Of a stretch of 64,000 nt of DNA, positions 8,490 through 18,690 are shown in pieces. The stretch is from Niastella sp. OAS944 (GTDB lineage: Bacteria; Bacteroidota; Bacteroidia; Chitinophagales; Chitinophagaceae). The DNA is taken from the NCBI GenBank assembly GCA_024809215.1, contig JANUBW010000007.1, positions 1 through 64,000 of the forward strand, written 5' to 3'. A program made the translations under genes and the position numbers. The notes beneath the pieces are model-generated. The model did no database searches. It was given only the letters and a program-made list of their open reading frames with translations, and was not told the DNA's origin. Within the stretch, counting starts at the first letter, position 1. Each line of letters opens with the position of its first letter.

Positions 8490-9873
8490 AGTAGCTCTTA
8501 TGGTTGTATTGGCGAGTATAATACAACCGGCCATATCCCAGGAAAAACATGCATTTACCGTACAACAGGCTGTAGAATATGCAAAAAAGAACAGCGTACA
8601 GGTCAAAAACATGTTAATAGATGTTAAGTTACAACAGGAAGTGAACCGGCAGGTAACTGCCAATGCTTACCCGCAATTAAGCGGAAGAATAGGTGCCACC
8701 TATAACCCCAACATCGCCGTACAGTCGTTCCCCGACTTTATTTCACTGGCAACATACGGGGTTTTACAAAAGGAAGGCGTTACTGATGGTTCTGGCCGTC
8801 CTATTACAATGCCTAATGATATTGGATTGTTACAGGCCCAGTTTGGCACCAAGTATATTGCAAGCGCAGGTCTTGACCTTAGCCAAATACTCTTCGACGG
8901 ACAGGTGTTTGTAGGGCTGCAGTCGAGAAAAACAATTATTGAATGGGCTTCCAAGAATGTTGAGGTAACCGAAGAGTTGATAAAAGCCAATGTACATAAA
9001 GTATACTACCAACTGGTGGTAAGCAAAACACAGATCGGTTTGCTCGATGCCAATATTGAAAGGCTGACAAAGCTACAGTTCGAAACAAACGAGATGTTTA
9101 AAAATGGGTTTGCTGAAAAATTAGATGTAGACAAAATAGAAGTACAGGTAGCCAATTTACAAACAGAAAAGAAGCGGGTGCTGAATGCGATCGAAAGTGG
9201 TAATCTTGGCCTGAAACTGTTGATGGGCATGCCAATGAAAGATGAGTTGGTGCTCAGTGATTCTACCTTGTCCGATAGCCAGATCAAAGAAGGTGTTCTT
9301 GAAGCCAGCACTTATAATTATAACGACAGAAAAGAGGTACAATATGCCGAGCTGGGCAAAAAACTGAATGAGTACAATATCAAGCGTTATAAACTGAGCC
9401 AGGTACCAACAGCAAGCCTTTCAGGTTCATTATCAAAAAATGCTCAACGTAATAAATTCGATTTCTTTGGTAAAGGCGACTGGTATACATTCTCAAATAT
9501 CAGTCTCAATATATCTGTTCCCATCTTCAAAGGTTTTTATACCCGTTCAAAGATAGATGAGGCCAAACTAACCTTACAAAAAACAGAATACGAGATCAGC
9601 AACCTGAAACTAACAATAGACAACCAGGTACAAACGGCCGTGGTTAATTTCAAAACAGCTATTGAGGCTATGGATTATCAGCAACGGAACCGCAAACTGG
9701 CAGAAGAAGTGTTTGAACAAACAAAGAAAAAATTCCAGGCAGGTCTGGGATCTAATACCGAGATCAATGCAGCACAAACTGATTTGAAAACTGCTGAAAC
9801 CAATTATATCAATGCCCTGTATGATGCTATTATAGCCCGGGTAGATTATTTAAAAGCCATTGGAAAACTTTAA
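8461..9873 (+). CDS. TolC-family outer membrane efflux channel
   Basis: Outer membrane component of the RND pump encoded next to it. The protein (about 470 residues) has a signal peptide (MKLKPASINRVALMVVLASI, cleavage near ISQ) and the long alpha-helical OEP repeats: residues around 35-260 and 300-470 are heptad-rich, with the typical NAAQTDLKTAETNYINALYD near the C-terminus. The ATG at 8461 gives a clean signal peptide; another ATG four codons upstream is possible. Either start lies inside the 3' end of tetR, which implies translational coupling. Confidence 0.92.
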   Translation: MKLKPASINRVALMVVLASIIQPAISQEKHAFTVQQAVEYAKKNSVQVKNMLIDVKLQQEVNRQVTANAYPQLSGRIGATYNPNIAVQSFPDFISLATYGVLQKEGVTDGSGRPITMPNDIGLLQAQFGTKYIASAGLDLSQILFDGQVFVGLQSRKTIIEWASKNVEVTEELIKANVHKVYYQLVVSKTQIGLLDANIERLTKLQFETNEMFKNGFAEKLDVDKIEVQVANLQTEKKRVLNAIESGNLGLKLLMGMPMKDELVLSDSTLSDSQIKEGVLEASTYNYNDRKEVQYAELGKKLNEYNIKRYKLSQVPTASLSGSLSKNAQRNKFDFFGKGDWYTFSNISLNISVPIFKGFYTRSKIDEAKLTLQKTEYEISNLKLTIDNQVQTAVVNFKTAIEAMDYQQRNRKLAEEVFEQTKKKFQAGLGSNTEINAAQTDLKTAETNYINALYDAIIARVDYLKAIGKL

Positions 9874-9929
9874 TCCATATTCTATAAAACTCTAAACCAA
9901 CAATGCAAACACCGGATAAATTATTTGAT

Positions 9930-11084
9930 ATGAAAAGTACGTATAACATAATTGGCGCAACTGCAGTTGTTCTTTTAATGACAGCATGTGGCGGTAAAAG
10001 TGAACTGGAGAAGAAAAAAGCTGAGCTTGAGAAATTGAAGACAGAGCAGACTGAAACAAACGCCAAGGTCACAAAGCTTGAAAAAGAAATTGCAAAATTA
10101 GATACCAGCTTTAAACTCCCCGAAAAACCAAAGCTGGTAGTATTAACCCCTATTAGTACTACCGCTTTCACTCACTATATAGACCTGCAGGGTAAAATTG
10201 AGACCGATAATGCAGCGGTTGTAACACCCCGCGGGCAGGGCGGTCAGGTAAAAGCAATATATGTAAAACAAGGCGATAATGTAAGAAAAGGCCAGTTGTT
10301 GATGAAGCTCGATGATGCGGTAACCCGCCGTCAGATAGAGCAGGCCAATGTGCAATTGAAACTGGCCCAGGACCTGTATCAACGCCGCAAAAACCTGTGG
10401 GACCAAAAGATTGGTACCGAGGTAGAATTATTAAATGCAAAAAGCAATGTTGAGAACCTCGAAAAACAGATAGACCTGTTTAAAGAAGAGCTCAATATGT
10501 CGAATGTATATGCTGAAATTGGTGGTGTTGCAGAACGGGTGAATATTAAAGTAGGTGAAACTTTTTCTGGTGCAACTGCAGCCATGTTTGGTATAACAAT
10601 CGTAAATACCAGCAACCTTAAAGTAACTGCCAATGTTCCTGAGTCTTACCAGACAAAAGTAAAAGAAGGCACCAACCTGGTTATAACATTGCCCGAGGAT
10701 AATAACAAATCCATCAACACAAAGGTATCTGTTGCCGGTAAGTTGATTGATCCCAGTACCCGTTCATTCTATATTGAAGGAAGGATCTCTGGCAACAATT
10801 TCCGCCCGGGCCAAATAGCTATGGTACGTATTCAGGACTATGCAGCGCCTAAGGCCATTACAGTTCCTATTAATGTAATGCAGAATGATGAAAAAGGAAA
10901 GTTTGTAATGGTAGCTGCAAAAGAGAATGGAAAACACGTAGCCAGAAAAAGACCTATAACCACAGGTGCTCTGTATGGCGATACACTGGAAGTTAAAAGC
11001 GGTTTGCAAACCGGTGATGTTGTGATCACTGAAGGCTTCCAGGGCCTGTACGATGGCCAGGCCATCATTACCGATGCCAAATAG
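9930..11084 (+). CDS. RND efflux periplasmic adaptor, lipoprotein
   Basis: Membrane fusion protein linking the RND permease to the outer membrane channel. From the ATG at 9930 the signal ends in a lipobox (LMTAC, Cys20), so the adaptor is lipid-anchored. Residues about 24-60 form a Lys/Glu-rich coiled coil, unusual as an N-terminal extra to the standard layout, followed by the barrel-sandwich motif GQGGQVKAIYVKQGDNVRKG, a helical hairpin and a beta-barrel (VTANVPESYQTKVKEG). An ATG nine codons upstream would add a charged leader ahead of the signal. It lies 56 nt after the tolC-like gene and 38 nt before the permease. Confidence 0.92.
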   Translation: MKSTYNIIGATAVVLLMTACGGKSELEKKKAELEKLKTEQTETNAKVTKLEKEIAKLDTSFKLPEKPKLVVLTPISTTAFTHYIDLQGKIETDNAAVVTPRGQGGQVKAIYVKQGDNVRKGQLLMKLDDAVTRRQIEQANVQLKLAQDLYQRRKNLWDQKIGTEVELLNAKSNVENLEKQIDLFKEELNMSNVYAEIGGVAERVNIKVGETFSGATAAMFGITIVNTSNLKVTANVPESYQTKVKEGTNLVITLPEDNNKSINTKVSVAGKLIDPSTRSFYIEGRISGNNFRPGQIAMVRIQDYAAPKAITVPINVMQNDEKGKFVMVAAKENGKHVARKRPITTGALYGDTLEVKSGLQTGDVVITEGFQGLYDGQAIITDAK

Positions 11085-11122
11085 TTTCAAGCAGATTTCG
11101 ACTTACACACCAAATTCATTGT

Positions 11123-14100
11123 ATGAGTGTTTTAGAAAATATTAAAGGACCGTTCAAAAATTTCGGCCCCACAACGTGGAGTATAAAAAACAAGGCCTCC
11201 ATTTACCTGGTCATGTTGGTCGTGAGTTTATTTGGGGTGTTCCAATTCGTGACCTTACCCAAAGAACAGTTTCCCGATATCGTTATTCCTACCATATATG
11301 TACAAACCATTTATGTAGGTAACTCGCCCAAGGATATTGAAAACCTGGTTAGCCGCCCAATTGAAAAACAGATCAAGGGGATCACAGGCGCCAAGATCAA
11401 TAAAACCACCAGTACTTCGGTAGCTGATTATTCAGCCATTATGGTTGAGTTTGGCACCGATGTAAAAGTTGATGTGGCCCTGCAAAAAGTAAAGGATGCG
11501 GTAGATAAGGCCAAGAAGGATCTGCCCACCGACCTTACTGAAGAACCCGCTGTAATGGAAGTGAGTTTTTCGGAACAGCCCATTATGTATGTGAACCTGT
11601 ATGGCGATTATGACCTGCCCCGGCTGAAAAAATATGCCGATGATATGCAGGATAAACTGGAAGAATTAAGCCAGCTGAACCGGGTTGACCTGGTAGGTGC
11701 GCCTGAGCGTGAATTCCAGATCAATGTAGATAACTATAAAATGCGTAGCGCCAATATCACCTTCGATGATATTGCCGGCGCTGTTTCCCGTGAGAACATG
11801 GATATCTCCGGCGGTTTGCTCGATGTAGGGAACACAAAACGTACCCTGCAGTTGAAAGGCCAGTTCAAGACCGCTTATGATATTCAAAAGGTAGTTGTGC
11901 GCAACACCAGCGGCTCACCCATTTATCTGAAAGATATTGCCGAAATAAAAGACACTATTAAGGATAGAGAAAGCTATGCGCGGTTGAATGGTAAAAATGT
12001 AATTACACTGAATATCATCAAGCGTGCCGGCGAAAACCTTATTGAAACATCCGATGCGGTAAAGAAAGTGGTAGAAGATATGCAGAGTACCGTACTGCCA
12101 AAGGACCTGAATGTGTCTATCACCGGCGATCAAAGTAAAGCATCACGCACCTCCTTTAACGACCTGGTGAATACCATTGTTATTGGTTTTGTGCTGGTGT
12201 TGATCATCCTGATGTTCTTTATGGGTGTAACCAACGCGTTCTTTGTGGCCCTTTCGGTACCATTAAGTATGTTCGTTGCATTCATCTTCTTACCTGCTGC
12301 CGATCTTATAGTTGGTACACACGTTACCCTCAACTTCATAGTGCTGTTTGCCCTGTTGTTTGGTTTGGGTATTATTGTGGATGACGCCATTGTGGTAATT
12401 GAAAATACCCACCGCATATTTGTAGAAGGTAAAGGAAAATTAACCAGTGAGCGATCGGCCATGATGGCGGCTGGTGAAGTGTTTATTCCGGTGCTGGCAG
12501 GTACATTAACAACGCTGGCGCCCTTCGTTCCGCTATTATTCTGGCCGGGTATCATTGGTAAGTTCATGATCTACCTGCCTACGATGTTGATCTTTACACT
12601 TACCGCATCGTTGATCGTAGCGTTCATTATGAACCCTGTATTTGCGGTTGATTTTATGAACCACCCCGAAGGAGAAGCGAAGCCAGCCAAATCGGCCATC
12701 TTCCGAAAACCTTCATTATGGGTTACGTTGGCTGTAGGTATCCTGTTCGATTTAGGAGGATTTACCTTCTTAGGAAACTTCCTCATCTTCATCGTAATAA
12801 TGATCATCCTGAACAAGTATGTATTGGATGATGTAATACATGCGTTCCAGAACCGCGCGCTGCCCTGGATCATGGGCCACTATGAATCTTCTTTGCGTTG
12901 GGCACTGAAAGGATGGCGCCCTGTACACTTATTGCTGGGCACCTTTGTTTTACTTATACTCACTTTTGTATTCTTTGCTGCCCGTAAGGTACCGGTGGTG
13001 TTCTTCCCCAGCGGCGACCCCAACCAGATATATGTTTACCTGAAATTACCGGTTGGTACCGATGTAAACTATACAGATTCTATTACCCACACGCTGGAAG
13101 AAAAAGTGTACAAGGTGTTACACATGGAAAAAGACGGCAAGGGTGGTTATAAAGAGAATCCCATTGTTGAGAGTGTGATCAGTAACGTAGCAGTAGGAGC
13201 CGGCGATCCGCAGAGTGGCGACAGAAGTACAAGACCCGAACTGGGCCGTATACAGGTGTCGTTTGTAGAGTTTGAAAAAAGGCATGGTATTCATACCGCA
13301 CCTATTTTGGATGAAGTGCGCCAGGCTATAAAAGGTATTCCCGGTGCCGAAATTTCGGTTGACCAGGAAAAGGGCGGTCCGCCAACAGATCCTCCCATCA
13401 ATATTGAAGTAGCCAGTGAAGATTTCGATAATCTCATTAAGACCTCTGTATCGTTAAAGAATTATCTCGATTCGTTACAGGTGCCCGGTGTAGAAGAACT
13501 GAAAATGGATATTGACCTTACCAACCCCGAGGTAACCTTTACGGTAGACCGCGAGCGGGCGTTGATAGAAGGTGTTTCTTCTACTCAGATTGGTATGGAA
13601 ATAAGAACGGCCGTATTCGGAAGAGAAGTATCGAAGATCAAAGATGGTGAAGATGAATACAAAATACAGCTGCGTAACCTCGAAGGCCAACGTAAAAACC
13701 TGGCCGATCTGCTGAACATGAATATCAGTTTCCGTGATATGGCTTCGGGGCAAACCAAACATGTGCCTTTAAGCTCACTGGTAAAAGTTGATTATACCAG
13801 TACGCTGGGAAGTGTTAAACGTAAAAACCAAAAGCGCGTGATAACAATACGGTCGAACGTATTGTTGAATGTGACCACGCCTACAGCTGTAAACGAGGTT
13901 TTAGCGAGCTATATAGACAAGTTTAAAGCAGGGGTGCCTGATGATGTTACCATTAAGCAAACAGGTGAAGGAGAGCAACAGGCCGAAACCGGCGCCTTCC
14001 TTGGCAAAGCCCTGGTAATTGCCCTGTTCTTTATTCTGTTGATACTGGTAATTCAGTTCAACTCTGTTAGCAAACCGGTTATCATTTTAACCGAGATCAT

Positions 14101-14725
14101 CTTTAGTGTGATAGGGGTGTTGTTAGGCTTTGCCTTTACAGGCATGCAGGTGTCGGTGGTTATGACCGGTATTGGTATTGTAGGTTTGGCGGGTATAGTG
14201 GTGAAGAACGGTATTCTGGTTATTGAGTTTGCCGACGAGTTAAGGGCCCGTGGCATGAAAACAAGGGAAGCGTTGATACAGGCTGGTAAAACTCGTATCA
14301 TTCCGGTACTGTTGACCGCATTGGCTGCGATACTGGGTCTTATACCGCTGGCTGTTGGTTTAAATATCAACTTCGTTACCCTGTTCTCAGAACTGAACCC
14401 ACACATCTTCTTTGGTGGCGATAACGTGGTGTTCTGGAAACCGTTATCATGGACCATTATCTTTGGTTTGGCCTTTGCCTTCTTTATGACCCTGCTTATA
14501 TTGCCTGCCATGTATTTAATAGCTGAGCGCCTGAGAAGGCCAATGCGTAACATGTATGGTGGTAAATGGATCTCGTTCCTTGGTATTCCGCCATTGACGT
14601 TCCTGTTTATACCGCTGATGCTTATTACCATGGTAAGGCATAACTATAAAGTAAGCCGCAGAAGAAGAAAGCTGGCCGGCAAACCAGAGAAAGCGAATAA
14701 GGCATTCATTGGAAGCTGGTTTTAG
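11123..14725 (+). CDS. RND efflux permease (HAE1/AcrB-like)
   Basis: Proton-driven inner-membrane pump exporting drugs or other hydrophobic compounds through the adaptor and TolC-like channel. At 1200 residues it is about 150 longer than AcrB. Proton-relay residues are present: D420-D421 in GLGIIVDDAIVVIEN and K1028 in VVKNGILVIEFADE. The extra length comes from a hydrophobic segment between the two membrane halves (about residues 530-575, GILFDLGGFTFLGNFLIFIV) and a C-terminal segment with further hydrophobic stretch and a basic tail. Last gene of the tetR-led operon; a bidirectional terminator follows. Confidence 0.95.
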   Translation: MSVLENIKGPFKNFGPTTWSIKNKASIYLVMLVVSLFGVFQFVTLPKEQFPDIVIPTIYVQTIYVGNSPKDIENLVSRPIEKQIKGITGAKINKTTSTSVADYSAIMVEFGTDVKVDVALQKVKDAVDKAKKDLPTDLTEEPAVMEVSFSEQPIMYVNLYGDYDLPRLKKYADDMQDKLEELSQLNRVDLVGAPEREFQINVDNYKMRSANITFDDIAGAVSRENMDISGGLLDVGNTKRTLQLKGQFKTAYDIQKVVVRNTSGSPIYLKDIAEIKDTIKDRESYARLNGKNVITLNIIKRAGENLIETSDAVKKVVEDMQSTVLPKDLNVSITGDQSKASRTSFNDLVNTIVIGFVLVLIILMFFMGVTNAFFVALSVPLSMFVAFIFLPAADLIVGTHVTLNFIVLFALLFGLGIIVDDAIVVIENTHRIFVEGKGKLTSERSAMMAAGEVFIPVLAGTLTTLAPFVPLLFWPGIIGKFMIYLPTMLIFTLTASLIVAFIMNPVFAVDFMNHPEGEAKPAKSAIFRKPSLWVTLAVGILFDLGGFTFLGNFLIFIVIMIILNKYVLDDVIHAFQNRALPWIMGHYESSLRWALKGWRPVHLLLGTFVLLILTFVFFAARKVPVVFFPSGDPNQIYVYLKLPVGTDVNYTDSITHTLEEKVYKVLHMEKDGKGGYKENPIVESVISNVAVGAGDPQSGDRSTRPELGRIQVSFVEFEKRHGIHTAPILDEVRQAIKGIPGAEISVDQEKGGPPTDPPINIEVASEDFDNLIKTSVSLKNYLDSLQVPGVEELKMDIDLTNPEVTFTVDRERALIEGVSSTQIGMEIRTAVFGREVSKIKDGEDEYKIQLRNLEGQRKNLADLLNMNISFRDMASGQTKHVPLSSLVKVDYTSTLGSVKRKNQKRVITIRSNVLLNVTTPTAVNEVLASYIDKFKAGVPDDVTIKQTGEGEQQAETGAFLGKALVIALFFILLILVIQFNSVSKPVIILTEIIFSVIGVLLGFAFTGMQVSVVMTGIGIVGLAGIVVKNGILVIEFADELRARGMKTREALIQAGKTRIIPVLLTALAAILGLIPLAVGLNINFVTLFSELNPHIFFGGDNVVFWKPLSWTIIFGLAFAFFMTLLILPAMYLIAERLRRPMRNMYGGKWISFLGIPPLTFLFIPLMLITMVRHNYKVSRRRRKLAGKPEKANKAFIGSWF

Positions 14726-14765
14726 TTAATGTGATAATGTGCTAATGTGATAATATGCTAATGAA
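14726..14765 (+). repeat. Octad array after the RND permease
   Basis: Directly after the stop codon come 8-nt units TGTGATAA, TGTGCTAA, TGTGATAA, TATGCTAA, leading into the terminator. Confidence 0.8.
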
Positions 14766-14797
14766 AAATCCCACGGCTATGCCGTGGGATTTTTTTA
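14764..14797. terminator. Bidirectional terminator between permease and M16 genes
   Basis: Perfect inverted repeat AATCCCACGGC / GCCGTGGGATT with a 3-nt loop, flanked by T runs on both strands and placed between convergent genes. Confidence 0.9.
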
Positions 14798-14810
14798 TGG
14801 TATTCCTTAG

Positions 14811-14844
14811 CACAATGGCATATTAGCACATTAGCATATTATGC
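14811..14844 (-). repeat. Octad array after the M16 gene
   Basis: On the minus strand, directly after the M16 stop, the units TATGCTAA, TGTGCTAA, TATGCCAT, TGTGCTAA repeat in 8-nt register. It mirrors the plus-strand array at 14726-14765 around the shared terminator. Confidence 0.75.
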
Positions 14845-17709
14845 TTAAAATCCTTTTTTCATTTCCCCTCCCTCAAGTGGCTTTCCTTCTATATTCAGTT
14901 CTACAATCTCATACCCCGTTTTTTGAAGGCCGGGTAATATACGTGCTTTATCGCCCACCAATACCATATTCATTTTATTGGGGTTGATGTACTTTTTAGC
15001 CAGCGCATTAATTTCGGGTTTGGTAATGTTTTGTAAGATCTTGTTTTGCTGATCAACATAATTGGCAGGCAAATTATACTGCAACATGCGTTGTATAAAA
15101 CCAGCTTTTTGCATACCGGTCTCGTAACGTAATGCATCGCGTTGCCCAATGGCGTTTTTCATAAATACCAACTCTTCATCTTTAATGCCATTGGCTGCAT
15201 ACTCTTTAAATTCTCTTATTACTTCAGAAAGGGCGCTGTCGGTAGCATCGGCTTTTATGCCGGAGCTAAAGGTGAAGTCGCCGGTATATTGGTCGCCATT
15301 AAAGTTGGTGCGGGCGCCGTATGTCCAGCCTTTGTCTTCGCGCAGGTTTATATTCACGCGGCCATTGAACCCGCCGCCCAATGTAAAGTTCATTAAACCT
15401 GTTTTATAATACTCGCCGGTGGCATCGTATTTTAAACCGGTTACATCACTTATTCTGAATTCGGTTTGTGCCGCCTTGGGAATGTTCACCAGGTATATTC
15501 TCGATTTATCAATTTCTTTTGGCTTGGCAACTACAGCAGGTATAACAACGGCTTTATTAGGCAGCTTGCTTAAGAAGGAAAGCTTGGGCAAAATTTCATT
15601 TTGCGTAATATCGCCCACCACCACTACTTTGGTATTGTTGGTGGTCATATAATTGTTATAATAATTCTGAATATCCTGCAGGGTGATATTCTTTATTGAG
15701 CTTTCTGTGCCGTTTTCGTTCATGCCTAATATATGGTTGGCTCCATAGTTCACCACAGCTATTACATCATCGGCCACCACTGCAGGGCGTGTTTTCGATT
15801 GCTTCAGGCTTTCGAGTGTTTGCCGTTGTACGCGGTTGAAAGTAGTTTCGGTAAACTTTGCATTGAACAACCGTTCCTGTAACAGGGCCAGCGTTTTATC
15901 AATGTTCTTTTTAAGCGCTTCTACGTTAAATACAATAGCATCGCGACTGCTGGTTACCTCAATACTGCTGCCCAGTTTATCCAGCTCCGCCGTCATTTGT
16001 TCGGCTGTATAATTTTTTGTGTCCTCATTCATCATATCGGCAAACAGGCTGGCCAAACCAATCCGGGCCGTATCTTTTGATTGTAATAAATGCCCGCCTG
16101 GTATAGAGATCGTAAGCGTTACCGTGGGTAGTTCATTATTTTCGGCACCAATGAATTTTGTTTTGCCCGGCAATTCCTTACGCCAAAAGGCCGGCACTTT
16201 TACAATTGGGTTAGGTCCGTTGCCAGGGTGAGTGGCGCGATCGAAATTGTCTTTTGCTTTGTTGTACGCCAAACCTGTATAGCCATAATCGGGCGCCGTG
16301 TAATGACTTTTGTCTATCTCGTAATTGTCTGCTGCTGCAATTACGCTTTCCTGCCCTTTAGGCAATACGCTTAATACAACGGCATGCTGGCCTTTTATAT
16401 ACTGGTTGTATACCCGCATTACATCTTCTTTTGTTACTGCATTTATCATCTTAAGCAAAGAGCCTATCATATTGGGGTTGCCGGCCAGCGTTTGAAAGGC
16501 GGCCAGCTGAAATACTTTGCCCGATACGCTTTGCAGCCCGTTGATGTATTGCGCCTCGGAAGATCCTTTGAATTTGGCAATGTCCTCATCGGTTACACCG
16601 CGTTTTTCTAAACTATCTAAAGAAGCGCGTACCAGTTTTTCCATATCGGCCAGGGTTTTACCAGGCAGCGGCACAACGCGAATGGTAAACTCACCGGCCA
16701 GTTCGTATAACTGGCTATACACATTTGTTTGCAGCGCCAATTGTGGTTTTACCAATTGCTGATATAACAGAGAAGTATTACCTGCGCCCAGTATTTGGGC
16801 CAGGCAACTAAGGGCCGCCATGTCTTTGTGATAGTTAGGAACGGTAGGATATACAATATTCAGCATGGGCAGCCTGATATAATTATCAGTATAAGAAACA
16901 TAACGGTCTTTATCGAGTACTGCGGCGGGTACCACTACTTTATCAACCTGCGGCCCGCGGGGTATACTGCCGAAGTATTTTTCAACCAGCTTTACTACAT
17001 CGGCTGTTTTTACATCGCCGCCAACTGATACGGTGGCATTGTTAGGGCCATACCATCGTAAAAAGAAGTTCTTGAGGTCATTTACATCAACACGGTTCAG
17101 GTCTTCGATGTACCCGATCGTTAACCACGAGTAGGGGTGCCCGTATGGGTACAGGTTGCGTGAAATAACTTCGCTCATTAAACCATAGGGGCGGTTATCA
17201 TAGTTTTGTCCGCGTTCATTTTTTACAGTGGCCCTTTGTATTTCAAACTTCTGTTGTGTAACAGCATCCAGCAAAAAGCCCATGCGGTCGGCTTCGAGCC
17301 AAAGCATTTTTTCCAGTTGATTGCTGGGTACAGTTTCGTAATAATTGGTGCGGTCGCGGTTGGTGCTACCGTTCAATGTTCCGCCGGCATCGGTCACCAT
17401 TTTAAAATGTTCTTCATCTTTTACATGGTCGCTGCCCTGGAACATCATATGCTCAAAGAAATGGGCAAAGCCCGATTTGCCTATTTGTTCGCGTGCAGAG
17501 CCTACGTGGTAGGTTACATCAACCTGAACTATAGGGTCGCTGTGGTCCTCATGCACTATAACCGTAAGGCCATTGGGCAGCACGTACTTTTCGTAAGGTA
17601 TAACGAGCTCATTTCCTGTACGTGTAACTTTTTCAACCAGTTTTGCCTGGCCGGCTACCTGGTTGTACAGGTATGGCATAGCAGCCAACAGCAGTATGGC
17701 TTTTTTCAT
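14845..17709 (-). CDS. Exported M16 zinc peptidase (two-module insulinase family)
   Basis: Zinc metalloprotease of the pitrilysin/insulinase family, 954 residues, with signal peptide (MKKAILLLAAMPYLYNQVAG) and therefore periplasmic. The inverted zinc motif HFFEH (H83, E86, H87, in GFAHFFEHMMFQG) lies in the N-terminal module; the second half (from about 500) repeats the M16 fold without the motif and is the inactive partner module. Fusion of both modules in one chain is usual in Bacteroidota. An ATG 22 codons upstream would precede the signal peptide with a non-hydrophobic extension, so the later ATG is used. Substrate unknown; oligopeptide degradation is likely. Confidence 0.93.
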   Translation of the reverse strand: MKKAILLLAAMPYLYNQVAGQAKLVEKVTRTGNELVIPYEKYVLPNGLTVIVHEDHSDPIVQVDVTYHVGSAREQIGKSGFAHFFEHMMFQGSDHVKDEEHFKMVTDAGGTLNGSTNRDRTNYYETVPSNQLEKMLWLEADRMGFLLDAVTQQKFEIQRATVKNERGQNYDNRPYGLMSEVISRNLYPYGHPYSWLTIGYIEDLNRVDVNDLKNFFLRWYGPNNATVSVGGDVKTADVVKLVEKYFGSIPRGPQVDKVVVPAAVLDKDRYVSYTDNYIRLPMLNIVYPTVPNYHKDMAALSCLAQILGAGNTSLLYQQLVKPQLALQTNVYSQLYELAGEFTIRVVPLPGKTLADMEKLVRASLDSLEKRGVTDEDIAKFKGSSEAQYINGLQSVSGKVFQLAAFQTLAGNPNMIGSLLKMINAVTKEDVMRVYNQYIKGQHAVVLSVLPKGQESVIAAADNYEIDKSHYTAPDYGYTGLAYNKAKDNFDRATHPGNGPNPIVKVPAFWRKELPGKTKFIGAENNELPTVTLTISIPGGHLLQSKDTARIGLASLFADMMNEDTKNYTAEQMTAELDKLGSSIEVTSSRDAIVFNVEALKKNIDKTLALLQERLFNAKFTETTFNRVQRQTLESLKQSKTRPAVVADDVIAVVNYGANHILGMNENGTESSIKNITLQDIQNYYNNYMTTNNTKVVVVGDITQNEILPKLSFLSKLPNKAVVIPAVVAKPKEIDKSRIYLVNIPKAAQTEFRISDVTGLKYDATGEYYKTGLMNFTLGGGFNGRVNINLREDKGWTYGARTNFNGDQYTGDFTFSSGIKADATDSALSEVIREFKEYAANGIKDEELVFMKNAIGQRDALRYETGMQKAGFIQRMLQYNLPANYVDQQNKILQNITKPEINALAKKYINPNKMNMVLVGDKARILPGLQKTGYEIVELNIEGKPLEGGEMKKGF

Positions 17710-17898
17710 ATGTGTAATTTTTGTTAAATGAGATTGCACCAAGTTAAACGATTTCCCATAGGGGTTCCAAACCATTTATCAATAACATGGGGTGGCGGTC
17801 GTCCAAAAAAATAATCAAACTCATGAAACGAATAGCATTAAATTGCGACTAACCAGTCTGTCGGGGTGGTTTAATTATTAAACTTTAAAAAGAATTAC

Positions 17899-18690
17899 AT
17901 GCGTACTAATCACGAAATAGACTACAAAATTTACGGTGAAGAAATGCAATATGTTGAAGTGGAACTCGATCCGGGTGAAACTGCAATTGCTGAAAGCGGC
18001 GCCTTTATGATGATGGATGATGGCATTCAAATGGAAACCATTTTTGGCGATGGCGCTAAAGCCAACACCGGTTTCTTTGGTAAATTGATGGCCGCCGGTA
18101 AGCGCGTGATCACCGGTGAAAGTTTATTTATGACCGCATTCTCAAACGTAGGACAGGGCAAAAAGAAAGTAAGCTTTGCCTCTCCCTATCCTGGTAAAAT
18201 TATTCCGCTCGATCTAATGGAACTGGGTGGAAAGATAGTTGCCCAAAAAGATGCATTTCTTGCTGCAGCCAAAGGCGTAAGCGTAGGTATAGAATTTCAA
18301 CGTAAACTGGGTACCGGTTTATTTGGTGGTGAAGGTTTCATTATGCAAAAGCTCGAAGGTGATGGTATGGCCTTTGTGCATGCCGGTGGTCACGTGTTTG
18401 AAAGAACATTACAACCCGGCGAACTGCTGCGTATTGATACCGGTTGTTTGGTGGCTTATACGCAAACCATCGATTATGATATTCAGTTTGTAGGCGGTAT
18501 TAAAAATACCCTGTTTGGTGGCGAAGGTTTGTTCTTTGCTACATTACGCGGGCCTGGTAAAGTATGGATTCAAACCCTGCCTATTAGCCGTTTGGCCGGC
18601 CGCATTTTAACCTATGGCGGACCAAGACGTAAAGAAGAAGGAAGCATATTGGGCGGCTTAGGTAATATGCTCGATGGTGATGGCTGGTAA
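17899..18690 (+). CDS. AIM24/TIGR00266 family protein
   Basis: A 263-residue soluble protein of the TIGR00266/AIM24 family, named after a mitochondrial protein involved in inner-membrane architecture; bacterial role unknown. The conserved opening (VEVELDPGETAIAESGAFMMM), the glycine-rich core (KLGTGLFGGEGFIMQKLEG, GGIKNTLFGGEGLFFATL) and a C-terminal Gly-rich tail (GGLGNMLDGDGW) are all visible. Internal pseudo-repeats suggest a beta-prism type fold. It appears monocistronic, convergent with the Bax-inhibitor gene. Confidence 0.9.
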   Translation: MRTNHEIDYKIYGEEMQYVEVELDPGETAIAESGAFMMMDDGIQMETIFGDGAKANTGFFGKLMAAGKRVITGESLFMTAFSNVGQGKKKVSFASPYPGKIIPLDLMELGGKIVAQKDAFLAAAKGVSVGIEFQRKLGTGLFGGEGFIMQKLEGDGMAFVHAGGHVFERTLQPGELLRIDTGCLVAYTQTIDYDIQFVGGIKNTLFGGEGLFFATLRGPGKVWIQTLPISRLAGRILTYGGPRRKEEGSILGGLGNMLDGDGW

